Below, one piece after another: positions 63,475-64,000 of a DNA stretch of 64,000 nucleotides (position 1 is its first letter; each line of letters opens with the position of its first letter). The position numbers and the translations under genes are program-made. The notes under the pieces were generated by a model, which ran no database searches, had not been told where the DNA came from, and saw nothing but the letters and a program-made list of their open reading frames with translations. Source of the stretch: an uncultured bacterium (GTDB lineage: Bacteria > Cyanobacteriota > Vampirovibrionia > Gastranaerophilales > Gastranaerophilaceae); NCBI GenBank assembly GCA_902761735.1, contig CACWLL010000006.1:62001-126000 (forward strand), given 5' to 3'.

Positions 63475-64000
63475 ATGGATAATAATACATATTTAAAAGC
63501 TAAAGAAAAACTGTTGACGGCCTCAGAAGATGACTGTCAACAGTTTTTTATTTCTAACGGTAATATTTTAGAAAGTGCATACTGGGAGCTTTATCACCAA
63601 AATCCTCAAAAAGCCAGAGAAAAGTTTTCGCAAATTATAGATTCGGATATAAGAGCAAAGTGGGGAGTGTTTTTTTCTTATTTATGTGAGGACAGGCTTG
63701 AAGGGATGCCATCTTATTTTGAACTGAGAAATTTTTTTGAAATTGATTTTCAAGTGATGTTTAATTACTATTTAGGTAATTATATAGAAAATGTTTGTAA
63801 ATATTCAGACTGGCTGTTTTCAATAAATCCGGAAATATATAAGTATATCGGCAGAGTTTTTATGAATAATGATTATACAGATTTGGGATTACATTTTTTG
63901 AACAGGGGAAAAAATAATTTTTATAGCGATCCCGAATTACATTTTATGCTTGCGGAATATTATTATAAAATACAAGATTATATTGCATCAAAAAGTGCAG
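63475..64000 (+). CDS. TPR-like protein, N-terminal part (runs off the window)
   Basis: At least 175 codons, open to the window edge. Helical, aromatic and asparagine-rich with solenoid-like spacing (ESAYWELYHQNPQKAREKFS, YIGRVFMNNDYTDLGLHFLN, HFMLAEYYYKIQDY), like TPR/Sel1 proteins. No signal peptide. It begins 3 nt after the previous TPR gene. A terminator-like hairpin lies inside its first 25 codons. Function unknown. Confidence 0.7.
   Translation, partial: MDNNTYLKAKEKLLTASEDDCQQFFISNGNILESAYWELYHQNPQKAREKFSQIIDSDIRAKWGVFFSYLCEDRLEGMPSYFELRNFFEIDFQVMFNYYLGNYIENVCKYSDWLFSINPEIYKYIGRVFMNNDYTDLGLHFLNRGKNNFYSDPELHFMLAEYYYKIQDYIASKSA
63506..63549 (+). terminator. Terminator-like hairpin inside a coding region
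   Basis: AAAAACTGTTGAC (63506-63518) pairs perfectly with GTCAACAGTTTTT (63536-63548) around a 17-nt loop, continuing into T's. It begins 31 nt after the ATG at 63475. Confidence 0.5.

Overview
The window looks like chromosome of an uncultured, non-photosynthetic gut cyanobacterial relative (Vampirovibrionia/Melainabacteria, probably Gastranaerophilales). The base composition is A+T-rich. There is a Ycf45-type AAA/R3H ATPase (60276-61880). The ATP synthase beta and epsilon genes stand apart from the rest of the ATP synthase genes (23253-25060), as in cyanobacteria. lpxA and a MlaD/MCE protein indicate a Gram-negative envelope. An oxygen-independent class III ribonucleotide reductase with its activase (8297-11227) indicates anaerobic life. 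This lineage call is inference from gene content; no rRNA gene is present to test it. I saw no tRNA, rRNA, CRISPR array, transposase or prophage.

Layout: 1-754 is the start of mutL, followed by an orphan DNA methyltransferase, a tail-anchored TPR-like protein, a FliK-like protein, a glyoxalase and a nitroreductase. 4548-7873 holds two tandem paralogous membrane proteins, a GT39-like membrane glycosyltransferase and a small membrane protein. 8297-15354 carries nrdD/nrdG, a beta-lactamase-fold protein, a zinc ribbon, prmC, yraN and queF. 15417-28056 carries a dicarboxylate symporter, a degenerate metzincin, an rsmH/ftsL-like pair, gcvT-gcvH-gcvPA, a split chromate transporter, atpD-atpC, mlaD-upp, rpoZ, punA and an XRE regulator. 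28251-37742 is a surface-glycan island, more A/T-rich by eye than its flanks. 37784-64000 is a dense housekeeping stretch: rseP, speE, a HIT protein, a FliI-type ATPase, gatD, tatD, a GGDEF protein, thiL, ispD, a RelA/SpoT homologue, uvrC, lpxA, trmD, rimM, dtd, ffh, the Ycf45 ATPase and TPR proteins.

The most unusual region is the glycan island. It has at least two modules separated by a 230-bp direct repeat that packs a terminator, a palindrome, a promoter-like stretch and the first codons of a GT2 gene. The first glycosyltransferase gene of all three modules is broken by a different small out-of-frame deletion in its conserved N-terminal coding region, and the third module has collapsed into a GT2-TagD chimera. 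The island also encodes a 916-residue GT2-GT32-LicD fusion next to a TagD-like cytidylyltransferase, which suggests a phosphoglycerol-type (or similar) decoration of a surface glycan. A short GIK-x-K-I/F signature recurs at the ends of, or as linkers within, these glycosyltransferases. Misassembly of repeats must be excluded before the deletions are believed.

A second pattern is that at least nine genes (7342, 15354, 18963, 26462, 41919, 42708, 49300, 50807, 56709) have a good -10 box, usually with an extended TGn or a -35 box, ending only 6-9 nt before the start codon and no Shine-Dalgarno. This predicts leaderless mRNAs for housekeeping genes such as ffh, uvrC, rsmH and the RelA/SpoT gene, whereas other genes in the window have strong AAGGAG sites.
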